Shown here piece after piece: positions 1 through 6,103 of a stretch of 6,103 bases of DNA. Every line of letters starts with the position of its first letter. Within the stretch, counting starts at the first letter, position 1. This DNA is from Smithella sp. ME-1 (GTDB lineage: Bacteria > Desulfobacterota > Syntrophia > Syntrophales > Smithellaceae). The stretch spans positions 1 to 6,103 of the forward strand of contig AWGX01000046.1 in assembly GCA_000495415.1 (NCBI GenBank), in the 5' to 3' direction. Both the position numbers and the translations under genes were made by a program. Below the pieces are notes generated by a model. It saw only the letters and a program-made list of their open reading frames with translations. It made no database searches and was not told the DNA's origin.

Positions 1-68
1 CTTTTCCATAAAATAAAGCCAGATAGAAACCGGTCTAACTCTAATTTATCTAAATCCAAGTTGCAGGG

Positions 69-88
69 AAATAGAGAAATCTCTATTT
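69..88 (-). repeat. AT-rich inverted repeat at the operon end
   Basis: The 20 bases are a perfect inverted repeat: AAATAGAGA, two-base centre, TCTCTATTT. It overlaps two bases of the TAA stop of the phospholipase-like gene. As RNA it would form an AU-rich stem of 8 bp with a 4-base loop (9 bp if the 2-base loop is allowed). It is not followed by a run of U but by CCCTGC, so it is not a canonical intrinsic terminator. It may be a weak transcript-end hairpin or chance; the rest of 1-68 shows no convincing signal. Confidence 0.35.
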
Positions 89-2750
89 ATGGCGTTGCTT
101 TTATTGCGATTGTACCGCCATTATCTATTACCGGTCCTGCATACTTTGGATAACCAGCAGTAAAAATCCAGGTGGTTCCGGGCATTAGCTGAGCAAGACT
201 AGATGATTCAGCATTCCATAACCATAAAGTTCCTACCGGTTTATTAAAACCATGCGTTTTATCAACATAATCACCGCCAATAAAGGTTCTTCCACCTCCC
301 TGCATGGCTGCCGCACAGTTTTCTGGAGTAAGTCCTGGATAATTGCTATCCCATTCGGCTTTGGTCATTGAGGTGTAGAGAGAAAAAGTTCCACCTTCTA
401 CGATGGTATAGAATTCATATGAATTTTCGGTCTCTCTGATAAGATACAGTCCCATAAATAATGCCAACCATACATCGTCGCTGTACTTTGTAAACGTCGA
501 TGTATAACCTTTTCCGGCAACCCATAGTTTACCATTACTATCCAAGGCCAAGGTTGTTTTACCGTCTGTAGAAACCATCTTCCATGAACCCGGCACAGGA
601 ATAAATGTTTTACTGTAATAGTTAGGCAATATTTGCGGATCGGAAGTTATTTCTGCTTCACCTGAGCCTTCAATAAACCCTCCGGTGCTCGTATCAATAT
701 ATTTCCATCCGGTAGCTTCTCCAATTCCTAGCTGACCATATATATTCCCGCCAGCACAATACATATTACCGGATGAATCTATTATAAAACTCGTACCTTC
801 TACAATGGAAGCCCACTTGCCGTTCGGAGGACTGTTTATGCTTTTGTATGCAGATACAGCCGGCCAAGAGATTGAATAATTATTATTATATTTTGTAACC
901 CCATAAGGCCTATTAAAGGTATATTTATAAATATATTCGATAAAGGGGGAGGTCGCTTGAACTCCAGAATAAAGATAATAATGTGACTCTGGCCTGTCGC
1001 CTGTTCCCCACTCATTGGGGGCAGGATTTGGACATATACCCACATAAGCAACACCGTTCCAATCTGTCCAGTATTCAAGCTGAATGGTATCAGCTAACTC
1101 ATATGAAATTTGCCTACAACCCGATGCTATAAGCTCTTGATAGTGCGCAAGATTGTAATTAGCCTTTGCGTTCCAAATCGCCCACCATTCATCACCATTG
1201 GCAGCTAGACCAAGCTCAAATTCTTGAGTCCACGTTATTGTTTCATTCTTAACTTCTTGATAAGGTATAGGTTTGTTGATTAACTTATAATCTTCACCTG
1301 TGCCCAAGCAACCGAAAATATTTTTCCCCGCTACCCATACAGGTCCTCCTTTATCAATATAAAGCGGAATTACGGCATTAGGTTCATTACCAAGCTGGCC
1401 TTGATACACCAGCATAAAGGATTTTACCTCTTGATTCGGCATATTAAAGTTAATTGTCTGTTCATCTCCCGGCGCAAGAGTGTTGGCCTGCGCACTTGTT
1501 AAAAGAGTCCTTACATCACTGGTATTATCATAATAAAGCTCAAATCTATTATAGACATTGCCACCAACGATTGTTTCATTCGAAACATTTTTAATCTTTA
1601 AAGTCCGCAAAGTTCCGTTTACCTCACCGAGTTCCGCTTCCAGTTTTCCACGGAAAAAATATTGCAGAAGCTGCGAGGAATAGCCGATGGCGCGGGGCAT
1701 GAGCTTAGATGCATACTCTTCATATACCGTATCATCAAGCTTTAGAGCCCAGCTTTTTAGCGATGCAGGGAGGTATTTATAAAACAATTTCCCCGTGGTG
1801 CATGCCAGATGTTCTATTCTTTCACCAGCACCATTCGTTTCACCATGACCTTTCTTTATCAAATATGAACCACTTGAATCCAGTTCGGTTTGGGCCAATG
1901 CCGGATAAGGAAAATTCTTAAAGATGGTATCACGACCGAAAAAATTGGCATTTGTGTATTCGGAAAGGCCGACATTGTTATTATAAGTAATATCGGGGTT
2001 AGTTCCATCATACTGTTGTGTATCGAAAAGATTCTCAACGTTCAATGGATATGCAGAATCAAAAGTAAAATATTTAATATTAATAGAATATTGGGTAGTA
2101 ATGCGGTTTCTATTTGCCGCTCTATTTACCCATTTTTCATAATTGAAGAAAATGTGACCATCGTTGCGGGTATGTTCCGGCACAGACATATCCTGTACCA
2201 GATGCATTAATTGTCCCAGACCCCTGAATGTTTCAGCAAAATAATAATCTCTCGTTGCCTTGTCTTGACCTTTTAAGGCATAATAAAAGTATGACCGTAC
2301 ATCATTCCATGAATACCAACCGCAATCCTGTATATGAGTTGGCTGATTAATCCAGTCAACTGCAGATAGGCCGGATAGTAATAGACTATTGTAACCGCTG
2401 TTATCTATCGGATTATGAAAATGATTGCGCGGACGCTGCAAAAGATTAATACACTCGGGTGGGTTGTCTTCAAACTCACCGCCGTCTCCAATTATCTCGA
2501 ATATCTTTTTATTATTAATTTTAGTATCTTTTCCTTCTCGCATATCTAATTGATTTTTTAAATAATCATCGAGAGAAAAGCTAAAAAGATTGCCATTAGC
2601 AGCATAGCTAAATGAATTCTTAGCAATAGATTTATTTATTTCCTTATGTGTTTCTATTTCTAAAGCCATGATATTGGTAGAAGTAAAAACCGATATTAAA
2701 ATCATCAGTACAAAGAATCTTTTGAGAATATTATTTGCGCGAACAGTCAT
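87..2750 (-). CDS. Secreted zinc-dependent phospholipase C-like protein with C-terminal RCC1-like repeats
   Basis: An 887-residue protein. Residues 1-29 are a signal peptide (R4, K10, R11; hydrophobic 12-28; probable cleavage after I-M-A29). Residues 30-about 210 carry the metal-site pattern of zinc-dependent phospholipase C/S1-P1 nuclease folds: H35 soon after the mature N-terminus, E94-D95, H110 and H112 (R-N-H-F-H-N-P), and H183-x3-D187-x5-H193 in GQLMHLVQDMSVPEHTRND. The H/D/H spacing equals that of H118/D122/H128 in Bacillus cereus PLC as I recall it; H199 and E205 may complete the site. The helical segment LMPRAIGYSSQLLQYFFRG (about 351-370) closes the domain, followed by a beta-rich linker to about 465. 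RCC1-like blades follow: VWVAGKNIFGCLGTG (about 468), IVEG...MYCAGGNIYGQLGIG (about 647-675), LALDSNGKLWVAGKG (about 734-748), and a degenerate end GTLWLWN...QLMPGTTW. A secreted lipid or phosphoester hydrolase is inferred; the substrate is unknown. It is the last gene of the unit, translationally coupled to its neighbour. Confidence 0.88.
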   Translation of the reverse strand: MTVRANNILKRFFVLMILISVFTSTNIMALEIETHKEINKSIAKNSFSYAANGNLFSFSLDDYLKNQLDMREGKDTKINNKKIFEIIGDGGEFEDNPPECINLLQRPRNHFHNPIDNSGYNSLLLSGLSAVDWINQPTHIQDCGWYSWNDVRSYFYYALKGQDKATRDYYFAETFRGLGQLMHLVQDMSVPEHTRNDGHIFFNYEKWVNRAANRNRITTQYSINIKYFTFDSAYPLNVENLFDTQQYDGTNPDITYNNNVGLSEYTNANFFGRDTIFKNFPYPALAQTELDSSGSYLIKKGHGETNGAGERIEHLACTTGKLFYKYLPASLKSWALKLDDTVYEEYASKLMPRAIGYSSQLLQYFFRGKLEAELGEVNGTLRTLKIKNVSNETIVGGNVYNRFELYYDNTSDVRTLLTSAQANTLAPGDEQTINFNMPNQEVKSFMLVYQGQLGNEPNAVIPLYIDKGGPVWVAGKNIFGCLGTGEDYKLINKPIPYQEVKNETITWTQEFELGLAANGDEWWAIWNAKANYNLAHYQELIASGCRQISYELADTIQLEYWTDWNGVAYVGICPNPAPNEWGTGDRPESHYYLYSGVQATSPFIEYIYKYTFNRPYGVTKYNNNYSISWPAVSAYKSINSPPNGKWASIVEGTSFIIDSSGNMYCAGGNIYGQLGIGEATGWKYIDTSTGGFIEGSGEAEITSDPQILPNYYSKTFIPVPGSWKMVSTDGKTTLALDSNGKLWVAGKGYTSTFTKYSDDVWLALFMGLYLIRETENSYEFYTIVEGGTFSLYTSMTKAEWDSNYPGLTPENCAAAMQGGGRTFIGGDYVDKTHGFNKPVGTLWLWNAESSSLAQLMPGTTWIFTAGYPKYAGPVIDNGGTIAIKATP

Positions 2751-3385
2751 TTATATTCCCCCTTCAATCCAAGATTTTTATCTTCTTCATTTAGTATTTT
2801 TATTAACATTGGTAATTCTTTTGAAGTGTAATTAGTTGGTGGAGATGGCATTGTGTCTAGTCTTTCTTTCCTAGTTAGCGCCCGCTCTAACTTCACAATC
2901 CCAAGCGGGCCTTTGTATGAATACACAGTATCTCTTTCAACATATTTAATTTCGCCTTCCTTTCCGATCATGTCCTGCTTTATCGCAAAGTATTTTTCAC
3001 AGGCTATGTTTATTGGTAATCCATTAAGATTATCAATAGCCTTATATCCTGGTTTAAAAATAATGAAGTCGGCGTAGCTTCCTCCTGATAAAGGACTGAT
3101 CATGGTTTTATAGGAGGGAAAATAAAACTCGCCTTTATTATCCGTTAACGTTTCTTTCGCATTCATGGGCACAGAACTGCCACCGCCCGGCCAGCCGAAT
3201 TCGTATTTATAATATAGAACCACAACAACTGCGTCTTTTATCGGTTGCCTCGTCTGCGCATCAATTACCCTGCCGCGGAAGTCCGGTTTACTGTAATATA
3301 GCCAGGCATAAGCAGAAGATGAAAAGCACAAACAAACAGTTAATACTATCAACGAAAGCAGGATAATTTTGTTCATCTTTGTCAT
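2747..3385 (-). CDS. Secreted protein with carboxypeptidase-regulatory-like domain
   Basis: A 212-residue protein starting at ATG 3385. Residues 1-27 form a clear Sec signal peptide: K3 and K6, a hydrophobic core about 7-21, and a likely signal peptidase I site after S-S-A-Y-A (27/28). Cys18 and Cys20 lie in the core but do not form a lipobox, so a lipoprotein is unlikely. Residues 36-115 match the carboxypeptidase-regulatory-like beta-sandwich family: F-R-G-R-V-I-D-A-x-T-x-x-P-I-x-D-A (36-52), T-D-N-x-G-E-F (81-87) and F-K-P-G-Y (110-114). The family is a non-catalytic fold found in many exported proteins. The remainder to 212 is charged and unassigned. It lies between the modular adhesin-like gene, whose stop its ribosome site overlaps, and the phospholipase-like gene, whose start overlaps its TGA. 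A role as a periplasmic or extracellular accessory protein is inferred; no enzyme motif is visible. Confidence 0.88.
   Translation of the reverse strand: MTKMNKIILLSLIVLTVCLCFSSSAYAWLYYSKPDFRGRVIDAQTRQPIKDAVVVVLYYKYEFGWPGGGSSVPMNAKETLTDNKGEFYFPSYKTMISPLSGGSYADFIIFKPGYKAIDNLNGLPINIACEKYFAIKQDMIGKEGEIKYVERDTVYSYKGPLGIVKLERALTRKERLDTMPSPPTNYTSKELPMLIKILNEEDKNLGLKGEYK
2758..2764 (-). promoter_or_regulatory. Shine-Dalgarno of the phospholipase-like gene
   Basis: AAGGGGG lies 7 bases before ATG 2750, inside the last codons of the preceding gene (encoding K-G-E). With the ATGA stop/start overlap it supports the start at 2750 and coupled translation. The G-run is a less perfect anti-SD match than AAGGAG at the gene before it. 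Confidence 0.7.
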
Positions 3386-3392
3386 AGGTTTT

Positions 3393-3398
3393 CTCCTT
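3393..3398 (-). promoter_or_regulatory. Shine-Dalgarno of the 212-residue gene, overlapping the upstream stop
   Basis: AAGGAG, read on the minus strand, lies 7 bases before ATG at 3385 and shares bases with the TAA stop of the upstream gene (TAAGGAG). This decides the start: a longer frame could begin at ATG 3418, but that would put a charged non-signal stretch ahead of the signal peptide and has no comparable site. The next ATG, at 3376, would be 16 bases away. The overlap suggests translational coupling. Confidence 0.85.
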
Positions 3399-6103
3399 AA
3401 AATTCCTGAATGAGCCATAAACCTGTGGATGGGTCTCTGGCAAATATTACCTGATAACTGAAATTGGATCCGTCCTCCAAGGTCTTTAGTTCATAAAAGG
3501 CAAATTCTTCCTCAACGGATTTAAAAACAAGTTCCGTCTGAGAACCGATTATAACCGGTAGTTGATCGGCTAAAGCGCTAAACATCGTCTGGTAGCTGTC
3601 CCTGCTGGCAGGTAATAGCAGCGTTAAAGCGGTAGAAACATCCTTATTGGTAAGTGCAGTACTTAATAATGCCCATTTTGTCCTGACCAGTGTATCAACT
3701 TGGGGTAAAGATGAAACGGTAATGGCAATAGTGTCTTGATAAGTATTGCCATCAGGACCTGTAGTCTGCGCAGTAAAATAATAAATACCTTCTGTATTCA
3801 TTTTATATTTGAACTCATCAGAATTGTCACTGGCCAATTGCTCCACGGTTCCCGGACCGGTTGATGTAATTATCGGATTTGTTACACTGAAAGAACCATT
3901 AACGGTTAAAGTAACTTCCAGAGGCGTTACGCCGGAAACCGGACTTGCGCTGATTTTGATATAATTATCCGGTATTGTTGCATCAACAGTGATTGGTTTC
4001 GTTGCAGTTCTCCCATTTGCATCTGTCGCCGTGGCCGTAATTGTATTTTGTCCGGCAATTAACGGCACATGATTAACAGCAAACGTATTATTTACCACTG
4101 CCGTAGCAATTCCGTTTACTGTAATGCCTGTTTCAACATTGGAATTATTAGCTATTGCGCCTGTGACCAATTTGCTTTTGGCATTTATACTGGCTCCATC
4201 TGTAGGTGAAATAATATCAATGGTCATGCTCCACGGAACAAACACTGCACTAATTGTGTGGTTCGCTGTTACGTTACTGAAGGTATAACTTGTCACAGCA
4301 CCCACAGAAGCTCCGTCTACCAAAACATCGGCTACCGCATATCCGCTGTTCGGTGTGATCGTAAATGTCTGACTCCCACCGGAATTAACTGTAACCGTAC
4401 CTGGTGGACTAATGCTGCCGTTGCTACCGGCAGATGCCGTTATTGTATAATTTGTGCCACTATAACCATCTTCTGTTTGTAATTCTATACGGCGAACCGC
4501 CATGCCTTCTGTCGCACCCCAAGTATCCGCAAATTTGAAAGCATAATAACGGTAAGCAGCTGTATTCGTAACCGTTATATATTTGGGATCAGTCTGGTCT
4601 GCGGAAACATGTATATCAAAAGAATTAGCTGATGTAGTTAATTGTGTCCAATTGGTGTCATTTCCGTAAGTCAAATCGGCAAACGCATTCGCGTCATTCG
4701 ATCCCCAAAGTGTAAAGTTTTTAACGCCATAATTCGTATAACTTCCATAGTAATGTTCATTCTCGTAATATATTCTTCTGATAATTTTTGCCGAACCTAA
4801 ATCAATATGAAAACGCTGATTGGCACTTGCGTATACTGCGCTCTGCCAAATGTTTCCAGTGTCCGTACCGGTTAAAGGTTTTGTCGGATCCGTCGCTAAA
4901 TACGGCGCATAATTAGAATTGTAAAAACTGGTTGCTTTTATGTAAGTATCCGACTGCGCAGGTGGGTATTGTGATGTATATTGAACACTGCCACCACCTG
5001 CCTGAACAAAACTTGCACTTATTGTATGATTGGCTGTTACATTACTAAATGTATAACTTGTAACCGCGCCTACAGAAGTTCCATCGACCAGAACATTTGA
5101 TACAACATAGCCACTGTTTGGCGTTATGGTAAATGTCTGATTAGAGCCGGAGTTTATCGTAGTTGTGCCTGATGGACTAATACTGCCGTTGCTACCGGCT
5201 GTTGCCGTTATTGTGTATGTGACAGGCACGCCTGACGTCAAATATCTAAATATAACAACGCCAGATCCTCCGGCAGCACCAGAATTATACGCAGCAGTGC
5301 CACCGTCGCCACCGCCGCCACCACCACCGCCAGTGCCATTTACGCCGGCAGTAGCAGGTACTACCGAAATGTACCCTGCACCGTTTCCGCCGCCACCTTG
5401 ACCGCCGCTATTACTCTGGCTTATAGAAAGCTGACCGCCACCGCCGCCACCGCCATAATATTTAGCGGTGCCTGTTATGCTGTTTGATAGGCCATCGCCG
5501 CCTTTACCGCCGCCGGTGGAAGTACCATCACTTGCTACAGCACCGGCGGCGCCGCCGCCGCCGGCACCATAACCGGGGCTGGAATTGCTAGAGCCTCCAC
5601 CTGCATGCCCTTGGCTGCCTGTAGACCCTTGTTGACCGCCTGTAAAACTACCTGAAGGTCCTCCATAACATCCACCGCCGGCAGATACTCCAGCGCCGCC
5701 CGTTAAAGCAGAATATGCACCACCAACAGTCCCTCCACGGCCTCTGCCGCCTCCATATACAATAAAAGCCGTGGCGCCACCAACACCTATACTTGTATTG
5801 CCACCTGCAGTCGCATTATCATTCTGATCTGTGCCACCGGAACCACCCGCACCAATAACCACATTATACGTATTGGCAGGTATCGAACCTGAAGTTACAA
5901 CGATGCCACCGGCGCCGCCACCAGAGCCACGATTTGAACCTCCGCCACCGCCGCCGCCAACCATAATAACATCAACAAAAACATCGGCAGTACACACAAT
6001 CGCACAGTTTGATGTGCATGTGCGTACTGTATAATTGCCGTCAGTTGTTGCGGTGCCGCCTGTACAGGGATCGGAGGCGAAAGAAGGAATGACATTAATA
6101 AAA
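3397..6103 (-). CDS. Large modular extracellular adhesin-like protein, 5'-partial (Gly-rich, InlB-like repeats, discoidin-like, Ig/PKD-like)
   Basis: The reading frame is open from the window edge to TAA at 3399-3397, giving 901 visible residues; the true start is outside. A GTG at 5997 could be read as a start but has no Shine-Dalgarno, and the frame continues upstream with similar composition. Domains, numbered from the first full codon (6102): a Cys-bearing stretch (C13, C29, C33, C37); a glycine-rich domain about 48-281, opening [10 protein letters not shown] and closing [10 protein letters not shown], as in the bacterial glycine-rich domain family; an InlB-B-like repeat 294-366; a discoidin/F5-8 type C-like domain about 371-548 ([39 protein letters not shown]); a second InlB-B-like repeat 550-622; a bacterial Ig-like domain 626-708 ([27 protein letters not shown]); a PKD-like domain about 709-799; a C-terminal alpha+beta domain 800-901. 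Domain types come from family knowledge. Adhesion or surface binding is inferred. No catalytic domain is visible. The residues at the edge ([10 protein letters not shown] then DPC) could be the end of a signal peptide, but this cannot be shown here. Confidence 0.9.
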   Translation of the reverse strand, partial: FINVIPSFASDPCTGGTATTDGNYTVRTCTSNCAIVCTADVFVDVIMVGGGGGGGSNRGSGGGAGGIVVTSGSIPANTYNVVIGAGGSGGTDQNDNATAGGNTSIGVGGATAFIVYGGGRGRGGTVGGAYSALTGGAGVSAGGGCYGGPSGSFTGGQQGSTGSQGHAGGGSSNSSPGYGAGGGGAAGAVASDGTSTGGGKGGDGLSNSITGTAKYYGGGGGGGQLSISQSNSGGQGGGGNGAGYISVVPATAGVNGTGGGGGGGGDGGTAAYNSGAAGGSGVVIFRYLTSGVPVTYTITATAGSNGSISPSGTTTINSGSNQTFTITPNSGYVVSNVLVDGTSVGAVTSYTFSNVTANHTISASFVQAGGGSVQYTSQYPPAQSDTYIKATSFYNSNYAPYLATDPTKPLTGTDTGNIWQSAVYASANQRFHIDLGSAKIIRRIYYENEHYYGSYTNYGVKNFTLWGSNDANAFADLTYGNDTNWTQLTTSANSFDIHVSADQTDPKYITVTNTAAYRYYAFKFADTWGATEGMAVRRIELQTEDGYSGTNYTITASAGSNGSISPPGTVTVNSGGSQTFTITPNSGYAVADVLVDGASVGAVTSYTFSNVTANHTISAVFVPWSMTIDIISPTDGASINAKSKLVTGAIANNSNVETGITVNGIATAVVNNTFAVNHVPLIAGQNTITATATDANGRTATKPITVDATIPDNYIKISASPVSGVTPLEVTLTVNGSFSVTNPIITSTGPGTVEQLASDNSDEFKYKMNTEGIYYFTAQTTGPDGNTYQDTIAITVSSLPQVDTLVRTKWALLSTALTNKDVSTALTLLLPASRDSYQTMFSALADQLPVIIGSQTELVFKSVEEEFAFYELKTLEDGSNFSYQVIFARDPSTGLWLIQEF
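4237..4455 (-). repeat. InlB-B-like repeat, copy 2
   Basis: Second 73-residue unit ([17 protein letters not shown] ... [12 protein letters not shown]) of the same gene, aligning without gaps to copy 1. The discoidin-like domain lies between the two copies and the first Ig-like domain follows this one. At DNA level the copies differ at roughly half of the codons that encode identical residues, so this is an old duplication held at protein level rather than a recent one. Confidence 0.85.
5005..5223 (-). repeat. InlB-B-like repeat, copy 1
   Basis: A 73-residue unit ([17 protein letters not shown] ... [12 protein letters not shown]) within the large modular gene. It matches the divergent InlB B-repeat pattern: a start of YTITA, G-x-ISP-x-[17 protein letters not shown]-x-SVG and a [15 protein letters not shown] ending. 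The unit is a small beta-rich spacer or binding domain found in bacterial surface proteins. It sits directly after the glycine-rich domain. It has the same length as copy 2 at 4237-4455 and shares 60 of 73 residues with it by my hand alignment. Confidence 0.85.
5260..5961 (-). repeat. Glycine-rich low-complexity coding region
   Basis: This part of the large modular gene encodes about 234 residues dominated by Gly, Ser, Ala and Thr, with Gly runs of five to eight. It has repeated GGC/GGT triplets, seen on the plus strand as CCGCCGCCACC-type tracts. It is locally much more GC-rich than the two downstream genes. It begins after a hydrophobic strand (VDVIMV) and ends in a hydrophobic strand (SGVVIFRYL), the framing typical of the bacterial glycine-rich domain. 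Its Asn, Tyr and Gln content and irregular unit show a degenerate repeat rather than a pure microsatellite. Plus-strand proline-rich open frames across it are mirror artefacts. Confidence 0.85.

Noticed and set aside
1..9. ATG at 9-7 on the minus strand as start of a fourth gene
   Set aside because: Only three codons are in the window and no convincing ribosome site precedes it; it cannot be supported.
1890..2210. Plus-strand open frame of 106 residues inside the phospholipase-like gene
   Set aside because: It lies fully opposite a gene with strong domain evidence and has no recognisable protein features.
3300..3385. Lipoprotein signal in the 212-residue protein because of two Cys near the N-terminus
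   Set aside because: The residues before C18 and C20 (T-V-C, C-L-C) do not fit a lipobox, and A-Y-A fits a signal peptidase I site.
3386..3418. Upstream ATG at 3418 as start of the 212-residue protein
   Set aside because: It would overlap the upstream gene by 22 bases, lacks a ribosome site and adds a charged extension before a clear signal peptide; ATG 3385 has AAGGAG 7 bases upstream.
5165..5401. Plus-strand proline-rich open frame
   Set aside because: It is the mirror of the glycine codons of the minus-strand gene; no ribosome site and no independent protein signal.
5995..5997. GTG at 5997 as the start of the large modular gene
   Set aside because: No Shine-Dalgarno precedes it and the frame stays open to 6103 with plausible protein sequence, so the start is outside the window.
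5831..6034. Second plus-strand proline-rich open frame
   Set aside because: Same mirror effect of the glycine-rich region.
5895..6095. Minus-strand open frame of 66 residues with an Ala/Val-rich sequence that looks like a membrane segment
   Set aside because: It is an alternate frame of the glycine-rich coding sequence; the real frame runs open through the same bases to the window edge.

Overview
The window holds three consecutive genes, all on the minus strand and packed so tightly that they are almost certainly one transcription unit. In the direction of transcription they run from the right edge (6103) to position 87. All three appear to encode exported proteins: two have visible signal peptides, and the third is a modular surface or extracellular protein whose N-terminus lies beyond the window. 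No RNA gene, mobile element, CRISPR array or promoter is visible. The promoter must lie upstream, beyond position 6103.

Layout. (1) 6103-3397: a partial large modular protein made of a Cys-containing N-terminal stretch, a long glycine-rich domain, an InlB-B-like repeat, a discoidin-like (F5/8 type C) domain, a second InlB-B-like repeat, two Ig/PKD-like beta-sandwich domains and a C-terminal alpha+beta module. (2) 3385-2747: a 212-residue secreted protein with a carboxypeptidase-regulatory-like domain. Its Shine-Dalgarno overlaps the stop codon of gene 1. (3) 2750-87: an 887-residue secreted protein with an N-terminal zinc-dependent phospholipase C-like domain and a C-terminal half of degenerate RCC1-type repeats. 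Its start overlaps the stop codon of gene 2 (ATGA). The last 86 bases hold a short AT-rich inverted repeat over the stop codon and no recognisable gene.

Organism. Strong Shine-Dalgarno sites, Sec-type signal peptides and the domain repertoire point to an environmental Gram-negative bacterium. By recall only, the Ig-like/PKD-like/C-terminal module of gene 1 and the PLC-type protein with its LMPRAxGYS...QYFFRG segment resemble proteins common in Desulfobacterota (Geobacter relatives) and Nitrospirota. The moderate-to-low GC outside the glycine-rich region fits many lineages, so this placement is weak.

How the genes may work together (inference): an adhesive, carbohydrate- or surface-binding protein, a small beta-sandwich accessory protein and a putative metal-dependent hydrolase with a propeller-like tail are made together and exported. 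This suggests a cell-surface or extracellular module for interaction with lipids, polymers or other cells. Nothing in the window proves enzyme activity. I see no known defence, toxin-antitoxin or mobile system; the most unusual element is the joining of a PLC-like zinc domain to RCC1-like repeats.
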